From positions 1-28,696 of the forward strand of contig JAEZWW010000062.1 in NCBI GenBank assembly GCA_023442945.1: a DNA stretch of 28,696 bases, given 5' to 3'. This document shows positions 8,843-15,820 of this stretch, in pieces (the first letter of the stretch is position 1; each line of letters opens with the position of its first letter). The position numbers and the translations under genes were made by a program. Below the pieces are notes generated by a model that saw nothing but the letters and a program-made list of their open reading frames with translations, was not told the DNA's origin and searched no databases. This DNA is from Pseudomonadota bacterium (GTDB lineage: Bacteria; Pseudomonadota; Gammaproteobacteria; Burkholderiales; Burkholderiaceae_C).

Positions 8843-9568
8843 TCAGCCGCGGTCGTCGGCCTCGCCAAAGCGCCGTGTGCGCAGCGCGGGTAGATCCAGG
8901 ATGCGCAGCCCGCCGTATTCGATGGCCAGCGCGCCTTCGGCCGCCAGCACTTTCAGCGCCTCGTTCACCCGCTGGCGCGACAGGCCGACCAAGTAGGCCA
9001 GCTCCTGTTGCGTGATGCGCAGCACCTCCCCCACGCCCGGGAACAACACCGGGTTGACCATGGCCGCCAGATTGCGCGCCACGCGCAGCTCAGGGCTGGG
9101 CGTGCGGTCGGCCTCGATGGTGCCGATGAACTGCGCCAGCCGCTCGTTGAACTGGTTCATCAGAAAGCGGTTGAAGCCGATCGAATGGTCCACCAGCCAG
9201 TGGAAGGTGTCGACCGGCAAGCCCGCCACCAGGCTGGTGCGCAGCGCCTGGATGTTGTAGCGGTAGGGCTCGCGCTTGAGCACCGTGCCCTCGCCAAACC
9301 AGCCGCCGCGCGTCAAGCCGGAATAGGTGATGGTGTGGCCTTGCGCGGTGTCGCTGCTCATTTTCAGCAGGCCGTCGACCACGCCGAACCAGTAGGTGGC
9401 GGGCCGGCCCATGCGGCAGATCACGTCGCCAGGCGCAGCGTCGGTGATGCGCAGCTCGTACACCGCCCGTTCACGGTCCGTCGCGGACATGTGGGCCAGC
9501 CACGGCACGCCCAGCAGTTCTTCCTCCGTCGGGCGGCGGCGGCGCTGGTGCAGGCTGGGTTCGGTCAT
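8843..9568 (-). CDS. Crp/Fnr-family transcriptional regulator
   Basis: A 241-aa protein with an N-terminal cyclic-nucleotide-binding-type beta barrel (~35-125) and a C-terminal winged helix whose helix-turn-helix is ITQQELAYLVGLSRQRVNEALKVL (185-207, recognition helix SRQRVNEAL). It has no N-terminal cysteine cluster, so it is not an oxygen-sensing FNR. The cNMP phosphate-binding arginine region is not clearly conserved, so the ligand is unknown. It starts 22 bp after the stop of the GT2 synthase gene on the same strand and may be the last gene of the polysaccharide operon, although no good ribosome site precedes the ATG. It could instead serve the acyl-CoA ligase/ABC operon further right. 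Confidence 0.88.
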   Translation of the reverse strand: MTEPSLHQRRRRPTEEELLGVPWLAHMSATDRERAVYELRITDAAPGDVICRMGRPATYWFGVVDGLLKMSSDTAQGHTITYSGLTRGGWFGEGTVLKREPYRYNIQALRTSLVAGLPVDTFHWLVDHSIGFNRFLMNQFNERLAQFIGTIEADRTPSPELRVARNLAAMVNPVLFPGVGEVLRITQQELAYLVGLSRQRVNEALKVLAAEGALAIEYGGLRILDLPALRTRRFGEADDRG

Positions 9569-9590
9569 GGCGGGGGTGGGTGGCGCGGGC

Positions 9591-11117
9591 TCAGGTGCGG
9601 CGGCCGCGTTCGATGGCCGCCTGCACCCGGCGCAGGCTTTCGGTGTCGAACGCTTGGGGATCGTACAGCGCGCTCAGATCGGCCGGCCGGGTCACGTCGC
9701 CCAGCGAGGCCTGGCGCGTCATCGTGCCCCATTGGTGTTGCGCGCCGCGCGCCCAGCGCCACAGGCCCTGGATGCGCCACACCAGCACCAGTTGCCGGTA
9801 ACCGAGGTTTTCCAGCCAGCTGTAGGCCGCCAGCAGCAGGATCTGTCGCGGCTTGGGGTACAGCGCCGTGGCCACGGTTTCCAGCAGCAGCGCCAGCGCC
9901 GTGACCAGGGCGCCGGCGCCCATGGCCAGCAAGGCGGTGGCCAGGAAGGCGGCCCAGTCGATCCAGCCCAGCAGGGCCCCGCCGAACAGCAAGATCAGGC
10001 CGAACAGCTCGACCACAGGCCCCAGCAGCTCGAACACCACGTAGTACGGCATGGCCACCCAGCCGGCCGCGCCGGAGCGCGGCGCCAGCATCAACGAACG
10101 GTGCAGCGCCAGGCTTTCTGCCAGGCCGCGCTGCCAGCGCGCACGTTGGCTGCGCAGCACAGACGGGATTTCGGGCGCCTCGGTCCAGCACAGCGGCTCC
10201 GGCACGCTGGCGATGCGGTACGGCGTGCGGCCCTCGCTGAAGTCGTGGTGCAGGCGCACGATCAGCTCCATGTCCTCGCCAATGGTGCGCGTGCGGTAGC
10301 CGCCGGCACGGACCACCACCTCCTTGTTGAACACGCCGAACGCGCCGGAGATGATGAGGATCGCGTTGAGTGTCGACCAACCCATGCGCGCCAGCAGAAA
10401 GCCGCGCAGGTACTCCAGTACCTGCATGCGCGCCAGAAAGTGGGTGCCAATGTCCACGGCTTCCAGCTGGCCGCCGCTGATGCGGCAGCCGTTGGCGATA
10501 CCGATCGACGCGCCGGAGACGATGGTGCGCGAATCCTCCAGAAACGGCCGCACGGCACGCGTCAGCGCGTCGCGGCGCAGAATCGAATCCCCGTCGACCG
10601 CGCACACCAGCGGGTAGTTGGCGCAGTTGATGCCGGCGTTCAAGGCGTCTGCCTTGCCGCCGTTGCGCTTGTCGATCACGCGCAGGTTGGGGTGGCGGCG
10701 TGACCGGTACACGGCGTGGATCGGCGCGCACGGAATGCGCAGGTGGTTGACTTCGGGGAACGCGACGAGGTCGAAGTGCTCAATCAGCGCGGGCAGGGTC
10801 CCGTCGGTGGAGCCGTCGTTGATCACCAGGATTTCGTAGCGCGGATACTCCAGCAGCAGCAGGGAGCGCACAGAGGCGACGATGCCCGCCACCTCGTTGA
10901 ACGCGGGCACCAACAGGCTGACGGGCAGGTTGAGCTCGCCATGCGCCTGCGGCAGGAAATTCCATCGCAGCGTGTCGCGGTGGCGGCGGATCGCCCGCCA
11001 GGCGAAGGCGGCCAGCGCCAGGTTCGTCAGCAGCAGCGCCATCACGTAGGCGATGAACAGCCATTGCACCAGATCAAACAGGTGGTGCCAGGCAGGATGG
11101 GTGGTCCAGTCCCACAT
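9591..11117 (-). CDS. Membrane glycosyltransferase, GT2 family (polysaccharide synthase)
   Basis: A 508-aa processive-type glycosyltransferase that would polymerise a nucleotide sugar at the inner membrane. A transmembrane helix spans 13-38. The GT-A domain carries IND101GST, the metal-binding D175-G-D177, the catalytic TIGED (E281-D282) and SQRARW (Q324-R327-W328), the acceptor/exit motif of cellulose, chitin and PNAG synthases. About three helices follow (352-420). No PilZ domain is visible, unlike BcsA. The ATG at 11117 follows the stop of the HEAT gene after 2 bp (TGA-CC-ATG), so the two are translationally coupled. The frame stays open far upstream to 12101, but that portion is antisense-phase reading of the HEAT gene. 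The sugar and linkage cannot be told from sequence. Confidence 0.9.
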   Translation of the reverse strand: MWDWTTHPAWHHLFDLVQWLFIAYVMALLLTNLALAAFAWRAIRRHRDTLRWNFLPQAHGELNLPVSLLVPAFNEVAGIVASVRSLLLLEYPRYEILVINDGSTDGTLPALIEHFDLVAFPEVNHLRIPCAPIHAVYRSRRHPNLRVIDKRNGGKADALNAGINCANYPLVCAVDGDSILRRDALTRAVRPFLEDSRTIVSGASIGIANGCRISGGQLEAVDIGTHFLARMQVLEYLRGFLLARMGWSTLNAILIISGAFGVFNKEVVVRAGGYRTRTIGEDMELIVRLHHDFSEGRTPYRIASVPEPLCWTEAPEIPSVLRSQRARWQRGLAESLALHRSLMLAPRSGAAGWVAMPYYVVFELLGPVVELFGLILLFGGALLGWIDWAAFLATALLAMGAGALVTALALLLETVATALYPKPRQILLLAAYSWLENLGYRQLVLVWRIQGLWRWARGAQHQWGTMTRQASLGDVTRPADLSALYDPQAFDTESLRRVQAAIERGRRT

Positions 11118-11119
11118 GG

Positions 11120-12193
11120 TCACGCCGCCTGGAAGCGCTGCAACGCTACGCGTTCGGCCAAGGCCTGGTTGACCAGCGCCGTGGCCTGCGGGTTCATCAG
11201 GCCCGAGAGGAGCACGCGCAAGTGGCTGCGCGGCAGATCGGGCAAGCGTGTGAGCGCCACCGCCGCCTGGTAGCGCACGGCGGGTGACTCGTCGGACAGC
11301 ATGAGGGCAAGGCGCAGCGCATCGTCGCGCGTGCCCATGCGACCCAGCGCCCCGGCAATGTGCGTGCGCACGTCCGCGTCCGGGTGCCCGATCAGCGCAC
11401 GCACGGCGCGCACCAACTGGGGCGCGCGCGTGGCCTTGAGCGCGGCGACCAGCACTTCCGCCGGCTGCATCAGGTACAGAAATCTTTGCAAGGTCGGCGC
11501 GTCGCCTTCGATCCGCGCCGGCTGCAGGAGTTGGACAAGGCGCACGGCGCTGTTGCTGCGGTGGTCCTGCAAGGCCTTGCGAAAAAGCGGGTGGACGACG
11601 TCCGACAGCAGTTCCGCCAGGACGGCAGCGACGCGGATCAGCGGCCAGTCTTCCCGCAGCGCGATGTCGGGCAGGCACCGTGGCAGGTGCGCAGCGGGAT
11701 CGATCAGCAACAGGCTGCGCAGGGCCAGCAAGGACAGCACCGGGTCGGGATCGCGCACCAGACGGGCCAGCGGCGCGACGCCCTCCGGCGAGCGCACCAA
11801 ACCCAGCACCGCCACGGAAAGCATGCGCCGGCGCAAGCGACGGGAGGACAGCCAGGCCAGAGCCATCTTCTCGAAACCGAGTTCGTGCCCAAAATCGGTC
11901 AGGCGCACATGGGCTTGGCCCCGAACCAGTTCGGACAGCTGGAGCCACAGCTGCACGACCACCGTGGAGCGTGGGCTGTTGCGGGGCGGCAGCGGCAGCC
12001 GCTCGCCCTCCATAGCGTGCAGAAAGACCGGCTTCCACTGCGCGTAGAGCTGGGCGATCCTTTGAGTCCGCCAGCGCTTGCGGAGTTGGACCCAAAAACA
12101 CAGCGACAGGACGATCGCGCTGGCCAGCAGGGTTGCGGCAGCGAGGCTCAGTACCAGCGACGTGCTGTCAGAAGGTGTACCGAAGCCCCACAT
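11120..12193 (-). CDS. Membrane-anchored HEAT-repeat protein of the polysaccharide locus
   Basis: A 357-aa protein. One N-terminal helix (~12-36) is followed by a basic stretch (RKRWRTQR), then about 300 residues of paired helices in HEAT-like repeats: examples are LRRRMLSVAVLGLVRSPEGVAPLARLV and HPDADVRTHIAGALGRMG with DESPAVRYQAAVALTRL. The orientation suggests a cytoplasmic solenoid tethered to the inner membrane, suited to hold partner proteins such as the GT2 synthase. It overlaps the upstream beta-barrel gene by 26 bp and abuts the GT2 gene, so the three are made together. I do not know a HEAT subunit in the classical cellulose, PNAG or alginate systems. The role as scaffold is inferred. 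Confidence 0.82.
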   Translation of the reverse strand: MWGFGTPSDSTSLVLSLAAATLLASAIVLSLCFWVQLRKRWRTQRIAQLYAQWKPVFLHAMEGERLPLPPRNSPRSTVVVQLWLQLSELVRGQAHVRLTDFGHELGFEKMALAWLSSRRLRRRMLSVAVLGLVRSPEGVAPLARLVRDPDPVLSLLALRSLLLIDPAAHLPRCLPDIALREDWPLIRVAAVLAELLSDVVHPLFRKALQDHRSNSAVRLVQLLQPARIEGDAPTLQRFLYLMQPAEVLVAALKATRAPQLVRAVRALIGHPDADVRTHIAGALGRMGTRDDALRLALMLSDESPAVRYQAAVALTRLPDLPRSHLRVLLSGLMNPQATALVNQALAERVALQRFQAA

Positions 12194-13355
12194 GTGCGCC
12201 TCGGCGACTGTAGCCAGGTTGGTACTGGAGCCACCCGATGTCCCAGGTCACGGCCCAGGCCTCAGTCAGCCCATGGTGGCCGGTGACCGCGGCCGAGCGC
12301 ACCCGGGTGCGCGACAGCCGGGCGCTTTCCGCTTCGACCTCGTGGCCGTTGCTGATGGACACGCCGATGCGGTCGTGGTCGCTCAGGTGAAAAGTCCATT
12401 GGACCTTGTGCGACGCCGCGTTGGCGCCGCCTGCACTGCCCAGGTAGAGCGTATAGCCCAGCTGGTGCGCGCGCCAGTATTTGTCGGCACTCAGCTGCCA
12501 CAGCCGCGCGTTGGCCGAGCCATACCGAGAGATGCGCCAGCCAACGCCCAGGTCCCAACCACCGCCGGGTTGCACCTGCCACTGCAGGCCGAGGCGCTGC
12601 TTGGGCGCGATGCGGTGGGTCGGGCTGCCACCCACTTCGATCTGCAATGTGCTGCGCTCATTCAGCGGGAAGGTGGTGCCGGCGTAGAAATAGCGGTCAA
12701 GGCTGCCCAGCTGTTCCGTCCGGATGGCGCCAGCAAAGACGTTGCCGCTGCGCTGCCACTGGTGCGCAACATGCAGCACCTGTTCACGTCGATCACCACG
12801 ACCGCCGGACAGTTGGGCGAACTCCGTATCCAGGGACACCGTCGTGGTGGGGCGCGTCTCCGCAGGCGGCGGGGCGACGGGCGCCGAAAGCCAGCCGGCG
12901 TTCGGAAAGCGCTGCCGCGCCTGGTCGCGCAGGGTGTTGGCCTCCGCGGTTTGTCTGGTCGCCGCCAGCACCTGGAGCTCGCTGCGCCACACGTCCTCGT
13001 AGTCGGGCGCTAGCGCCCGGGCGCGCTGAAGCAGTGGCAAGGCCTTTTCCGGCTGGCCGCGGCCGCGCCAGACCTGCGCCAGCCCGAGCAGGTGATCGGC
13101 GTCGTCGGGTGTCGCCGCCAGCAGCCGCTCGTAAAGGGCTTGCGCCTCGTCCCAGCGCCGTTGCCAGGCGAGTGCGCGCGCCATGTCGGCCAGCGCGGCC
13201 GGATCGTCGGGCTGCCGCTGCAAACGGGTACGGGCCTGCGATTCGAGTTCCGGGCCCGTGAGTGGCGCAACGGGTTCCGCCGCCGGCGCGGCCCAGGCGC
13301 CGGCCCCCTGGGCGAGCAGGACGAGCAGCAGGGAGCGAATGGTCAGCGTGTTCAT
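12168..13355 (-). CDS. TPR plus outer-membrane beta-barrel protein (YaiO-like), predicted export porin
   Basis: A 395-aa secreted protein. It has a signal peptide (MNTLTIRSLLLVLLAQGAGAWA) and TPR-like helical repeats (~35-150, including DPAALADMARALAWQRRWDEAQALYERLLAATPDD). From ~170 on there are alternating amphipathic strands ending in GLRYTF, a terminal aromatic typical of outer-membrane barrels. The layout, periplasmic TPR then barrel, is that of YaiO and, more loosely, of export porins such as PgaA and BcsC. The ATG at 13355 overlaps the receiver gene's stop in an ATGA and gives the signal peptide directly. A polysaccharide export or anchoring role is inferred from the neighbouring GT2 synthase. 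Confidence 0.85.
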   Translation of the reverse strand: MNTLTIRSLLLVLLAQGAGAWAAPAAEPVAPLTGPELESQARTRLQRQPDDPAALADMARALAWQRRWDEAQALYERLLAATPDDADHLLGLAQVWRGRGQPEKALPLLQRARALAPDYEDVWRSELQVLAATRQTAEANTLRDQARQRFPNAGWLSAPVAPPPAETRPTTTVSLDTEFAQLSGGRGDRREQVLHVAHQWQRSGNVFAGAIRTEQLGSLDRYFYAGTTFPLNERSTLQIEVGGSPTHRIAPKQRLGLQWQVQPGGGWDLGVGWRISRYGSANARLWQLSADKYWRAHQLGYTLYLGSAGGANAASHKVQWTFHLSDHDRIGVSISNGHEVEAESARLSRTRVRSAAVTGHHGLTEAWAVTWDIGWLQYQPGYSRRGAHVGLRYTF

Positions 13356-13741
13356 CGGCCGCGCCGCAAGAGAAGCCGAACGCGGGCCTTCAGCACCTCG
13401 ATCTGAAAAGGCTTGACGACGAAGTCGTCGGCGCCTTCGTCGAGTGCGCGGGCGATATCGCGCTCGGAGTTCTGCGAAGAGATCATGAGGATGGGTACCT
13501 GGCGCCACGCAGTTTGCGTCCGGATGGCCTGGATCAGCTCGTAGCCATCGTGGTAAGGCAAATCGCTGTCCAGCACCACCAAGCGGGGCGGCGCTTCGTG
13601 CTCGATCACCTGCCGGGCGGCCCGTCCGTCGGCCACGTGCGTCACGCGGTAGCCTTCGCGTTCGAGCACAAACTTCAGCAGGTCCGCTGCCAGCGCGTCA
13701 TCTTCGACGATCAGGATGTGGGGAGACAGCGCATCAGCCAT
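13352..13741 (-). CDS. Stand-alone response-regulator receiver domain
   Basis: A 129-aa CheY-like protein with nothing beyond the receiver fold. The acidic pocket is E13-D14-D15, the phosphoacceptor is D58 (VVLDSDLP), the switch serine is S88 (MISS) and the conserved lysine is K110 (VVKPF). There is no output domain and no histidine kinase in the window. It is translationally coupled to the beta-barrel gene by an ATGA overlap, so it probably controls assembly or activity of the polysaccharide machinery by protein contact rather than by binding DNA. Which kinase phosphorylates it is unknown. Confidence 0.93.
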   Translation of the reverse strand: MADALSPHILIVEDDALAADLLKFVLEREGYRVTHVADGRAARQVIEHEAPPRLVVLDSDLPYHDGYELIQAIRTQTAWRQVPILMISSQNSERDIARALDEGADDFVVKPFQIEVLKARVRLLLRRGR

Positions 13742-13843
13742 GGGCGATCAGAAGGTGGAAAGCCGGGCACGGCGACTCAGGGGCGGCGCGAAGCTGTGAC
13801 CATGCAGGTCTGACGCCAAAGAGGTGCGCGTTCGCTGCATGGT

Positions 13844-15547
13844 TCACTGAGGCGCGGCGTCCAGCCCGTGGATCGCGATGCCTCGAAAGCCTTCCCAAGC
13901 CGACCACGCGGGCAGCAGGCGGTGCGCGCTGGCGTTCAAACGGTCTGGCGCGCCGGCAAACGTGATGTGGCCGCCAGAAAATGCCTGACTGGTTTGGTAT
14001 TGCCAGGCAGTGCCGCGGAGCTCGCTGACGGGTCTGTTGAACAGGACCAGGGCCGTGTGCCGGCCCAGCGGCAACGCCCACAATTCGCCCCGGTCCTGGG
14101 TGCGCAGGAAGCGCCATTGCGTTTCGTCGGCAATCGGGCCCACTTCCAGCGCGACGGTGACCTGGCGCTTGTGCCGGCTGCCCCAGGCCAGAAAGGGCTC
14201 GGCGCCACGCCGTAGCGCCTCGTCTGCTGTGCGGTAGTTCATGACCGTGAGGCTGACGTTGGCCGCCACCATGGCGTCCAGCCAGCCAGCACCCCAATGC
14301 CGGTCCGTGCCCCACCACACCGGCACCACCATGTCCAACGCAAGGCCTGAGCCGACTTGTTCGCGTGCGGCCCGAACGGTGGCCAGGTAAGCGTCGCGCC
14401 AGGCCTTGGGGTTCAGGCGGTAGCCGGGCAGCAGGTAGGGCTCGATGTCCAACTGCACCCCCGCCAGTTGCATGTCGGCGCCGGCCGCGCGGTTGAAATC
14501 CCGGTACGCCGCCAGACGCTCGCGCAAGGCTGGCTGGCTGGCGGGCAGCACGTCGCGCGGGTCGCCCGCGACGGCCCAGACCGCCACCTGCCGGCGCGTG
14601 GCCTCACTCAGAAAACGCCGAAGGCCGGGGGCATCGGCCACCTGTCCGTTGGCAACCGGCACCGTGACCATGACGGTGTTCAGGTTGTGTGCCGCCGTCC
14701 AGGCCCAGATCTTTTCCGGCGTGTTTTGCCACAGCTCGGGCGACCACAGCCACGCCGCACGCTGTTGGCGGCCACTGTGCAACGACAGCGACTGGATCTC
14801 CAGCGCCGTTGCGGTGTCGGGGCACGCGAGCGAGGCCGCCGCCCAATCTGCCCGCTGCTCGGAGAGCGCAAACTCGTGCACGTGCCACGCTTTGTTCGCG
14901 GTCAGCGTCCCCAGCATTTGCGGCGCTTCCTCGGCCAGTCGCTTTGGGTCGGACAGGCCGACCTGAAACGCTCCTTGCCCGCGGGCGATCACGCGCAAGA
15001 CCTTGCGATCGCGGGATGAGCCCGTCGGCAAGCGGGCCGTGAAGCCGGCAGGCGCCTGTCCGGGCGCGCACACCAGGCGACCGGTGGGTTCCACTTTCGC
15101 GCGCTCCTCGCGGCCGAAAGCCCGCCAGGCCAGGTTGGGGGAATTGGGCGGCGCCATCAGCGGCGCCGCGGCGGGCGAGGGCTCAAGAGGGAGGGAGAAG
15201 ATCTCGCTGACGTCGACGGCGGGGCCCCGCGCCGTCCCTTGCAAGGCCAAGGCTTTGGCCGCCAGCACGGGATCGTCCGAGGCCAGCAAGGTGCTCCACC
15301 GCACCGCACTGGCGTCCACGGGCAACCGAAGTTCAGCGCATGCCCCCGGGGTGGGCGGCAGGTTGTCGCTGCGCCAACTCACTACCCAGCTCTCCGTGGG
15401 GGATTCCGCCAAAAGCTGCAGAACTGGCTGAGATTCTGATGAGGCGGCATCGCGCGGACAAACCGCCAGTGTCGCGCTCCAGGCAAGCACCGACCAGGCC
15501 CCGGTCAACAGGCCAAAGCCGGCGCGCAGGAACAGCTGAGGGTGCAT
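13844..15547 (-). CDS. Secreted TIM-barrel protein, glycoside-hydrolase-like, of the polysaccharide locus
   Basis: A 567-aa protein with a signal peptide (hydrophobic 7-28, cut near SATLA). Residues ~40-265 are beta-rich, possibly a carbohydrate-binding or Ig-like region. Residues ~275-567 read as a (beta/alpha)8 barrel: AGVQLDIEPY (362-371) places D367 and E369 like the DxxDxDxE strand of GH18-type barrels, with the first Asp replaced by Q365, and VMNYR (435-439) resembles the later M-x-Y motif. A hydrolase or lyase trimming the exported glycan, as PgaB's C-terminal domain does for PNAG, is my inference. The ATG at 15547 was preferred to a TTG at 15637 because it gives a signal peptide; its ribosome site is poor. 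It is the first gene of the five-gene set, 102 bp before the receiver gene. Confidence 0.7.
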   Translation of the reverse strand: MHPQLFLRAGFGLLTGAWSVLAWSATLAVCPRDAASSESQPVLQLLAESPTESWVVSWRSDNLPPTPGACAELRLPVDASAVRWSTLLASDDPVLAAKALALQGTARGPAVDVSEIFSLPLEPSPAAAPLMAPPNSPNLAWRAFGREERAKVEPTGRLVCAPGQAPAGFTARLPTGSSRDRKVLRVIARGQGAFQVGLSDPKRLAEEAPQMLGTLTANKAWHVHEFALSEQRADWAAASLACPDTATALEIQSLSLHSGRQQRAAWLWSPELWQNTPEKIWAWTAAHNLNTVMVTVPVANGQVADAPGLRRFLSEATRRQVAVWAVAGDPRDVLPASQPALRERLAAYRDFNRAAGADMQLAGVQLDIEPYLLPGYRLNPKAWRDAYLATVRAAREQVGSGLALDMVVPVWWGTDRHWGAGWLDAMVAANVSLTVMNYRTADEALRRGAEPFLAWGSRHKRQVTVALEVGPIADETQWRFLRTQDRGELWALPLGRHTALVLFNRPVSELRGTAWQYQTSQAFSGGHITFAGAPDRLNASAHRLLPAWSAWEGFRGIAIHGLDAAPQ

Positions 15548-15820
15548 AGGCAAGAGGACGATTCGGGCATCGCAAGGGAGGAGATCGACCACCGTGCACA
15601 GGGTGCCCCAATAAAAGCATCCTGTGCGCTCAATCAAGAAGTGTACTTTTTACTAAAAAACGCTTGGGATGGCCTGCCCGTTGAGAGGGAAAACCCCTGT
15701 CACACTGGCAACAAATTGTCGTTGGAATGACAACTTGACGTCAAAGTATGGCCGTAACATTCAGCTCAATTTGTAGGTTGCGGCTACGGCCAGCACCTCG
15801 CTTCAGGAGACATATCGCCC
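15548..15820. promoter_or_regulatory. Divergent promoter region between the polysaccharide locus and the acyl-CoA ligase operon
   Basis: No gene fits in these 273 bp. The stretch 15638-15780 is clearly more AT-rich than its surroundings. It contains the perfect palindrome TTGACGTCAA (15735-15744), whose left half also reads as a -35-like TTGACG for the plus strand, though no good -10 follows at 17 bp. A nearby inverted pair is TTGTC (15717-15721) and GACAA (15729-15733). These are plausible regulator sites for one or both operons; no start point can be fixed. Confidence 0.4.

Noticed and set aside
11118..12101. N-terminal extension of the GT2 synthase
   Set aside because: The frame is open, but it is Arg/Ala/Pro-rich and lies wholly over the HEAT gene; the true start follows that gene's stop by 2 bp.
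13356..13508. N-terminal extension of the TPR/barrel protein
   Set aside because: It would place 51 Arg-rich residues before a perfect signal peptide and overlaps the receiver gene.
13799..13843. ACCATGCA/TGCATGGT inverted repeat between the barrel-enzyme and receiver genes as a terminator
   Set aside because: The arms are 29 nt apart with no T-run, too weak to call.
15735..15744. FNR/Crp consensus site
   Set aside because: The half-sites TTGAC and GTCAA abut with no central spacer, unlike the 4-6 bp spacing of Crp/Fnr sites; kept only as an unexplained palindrome.
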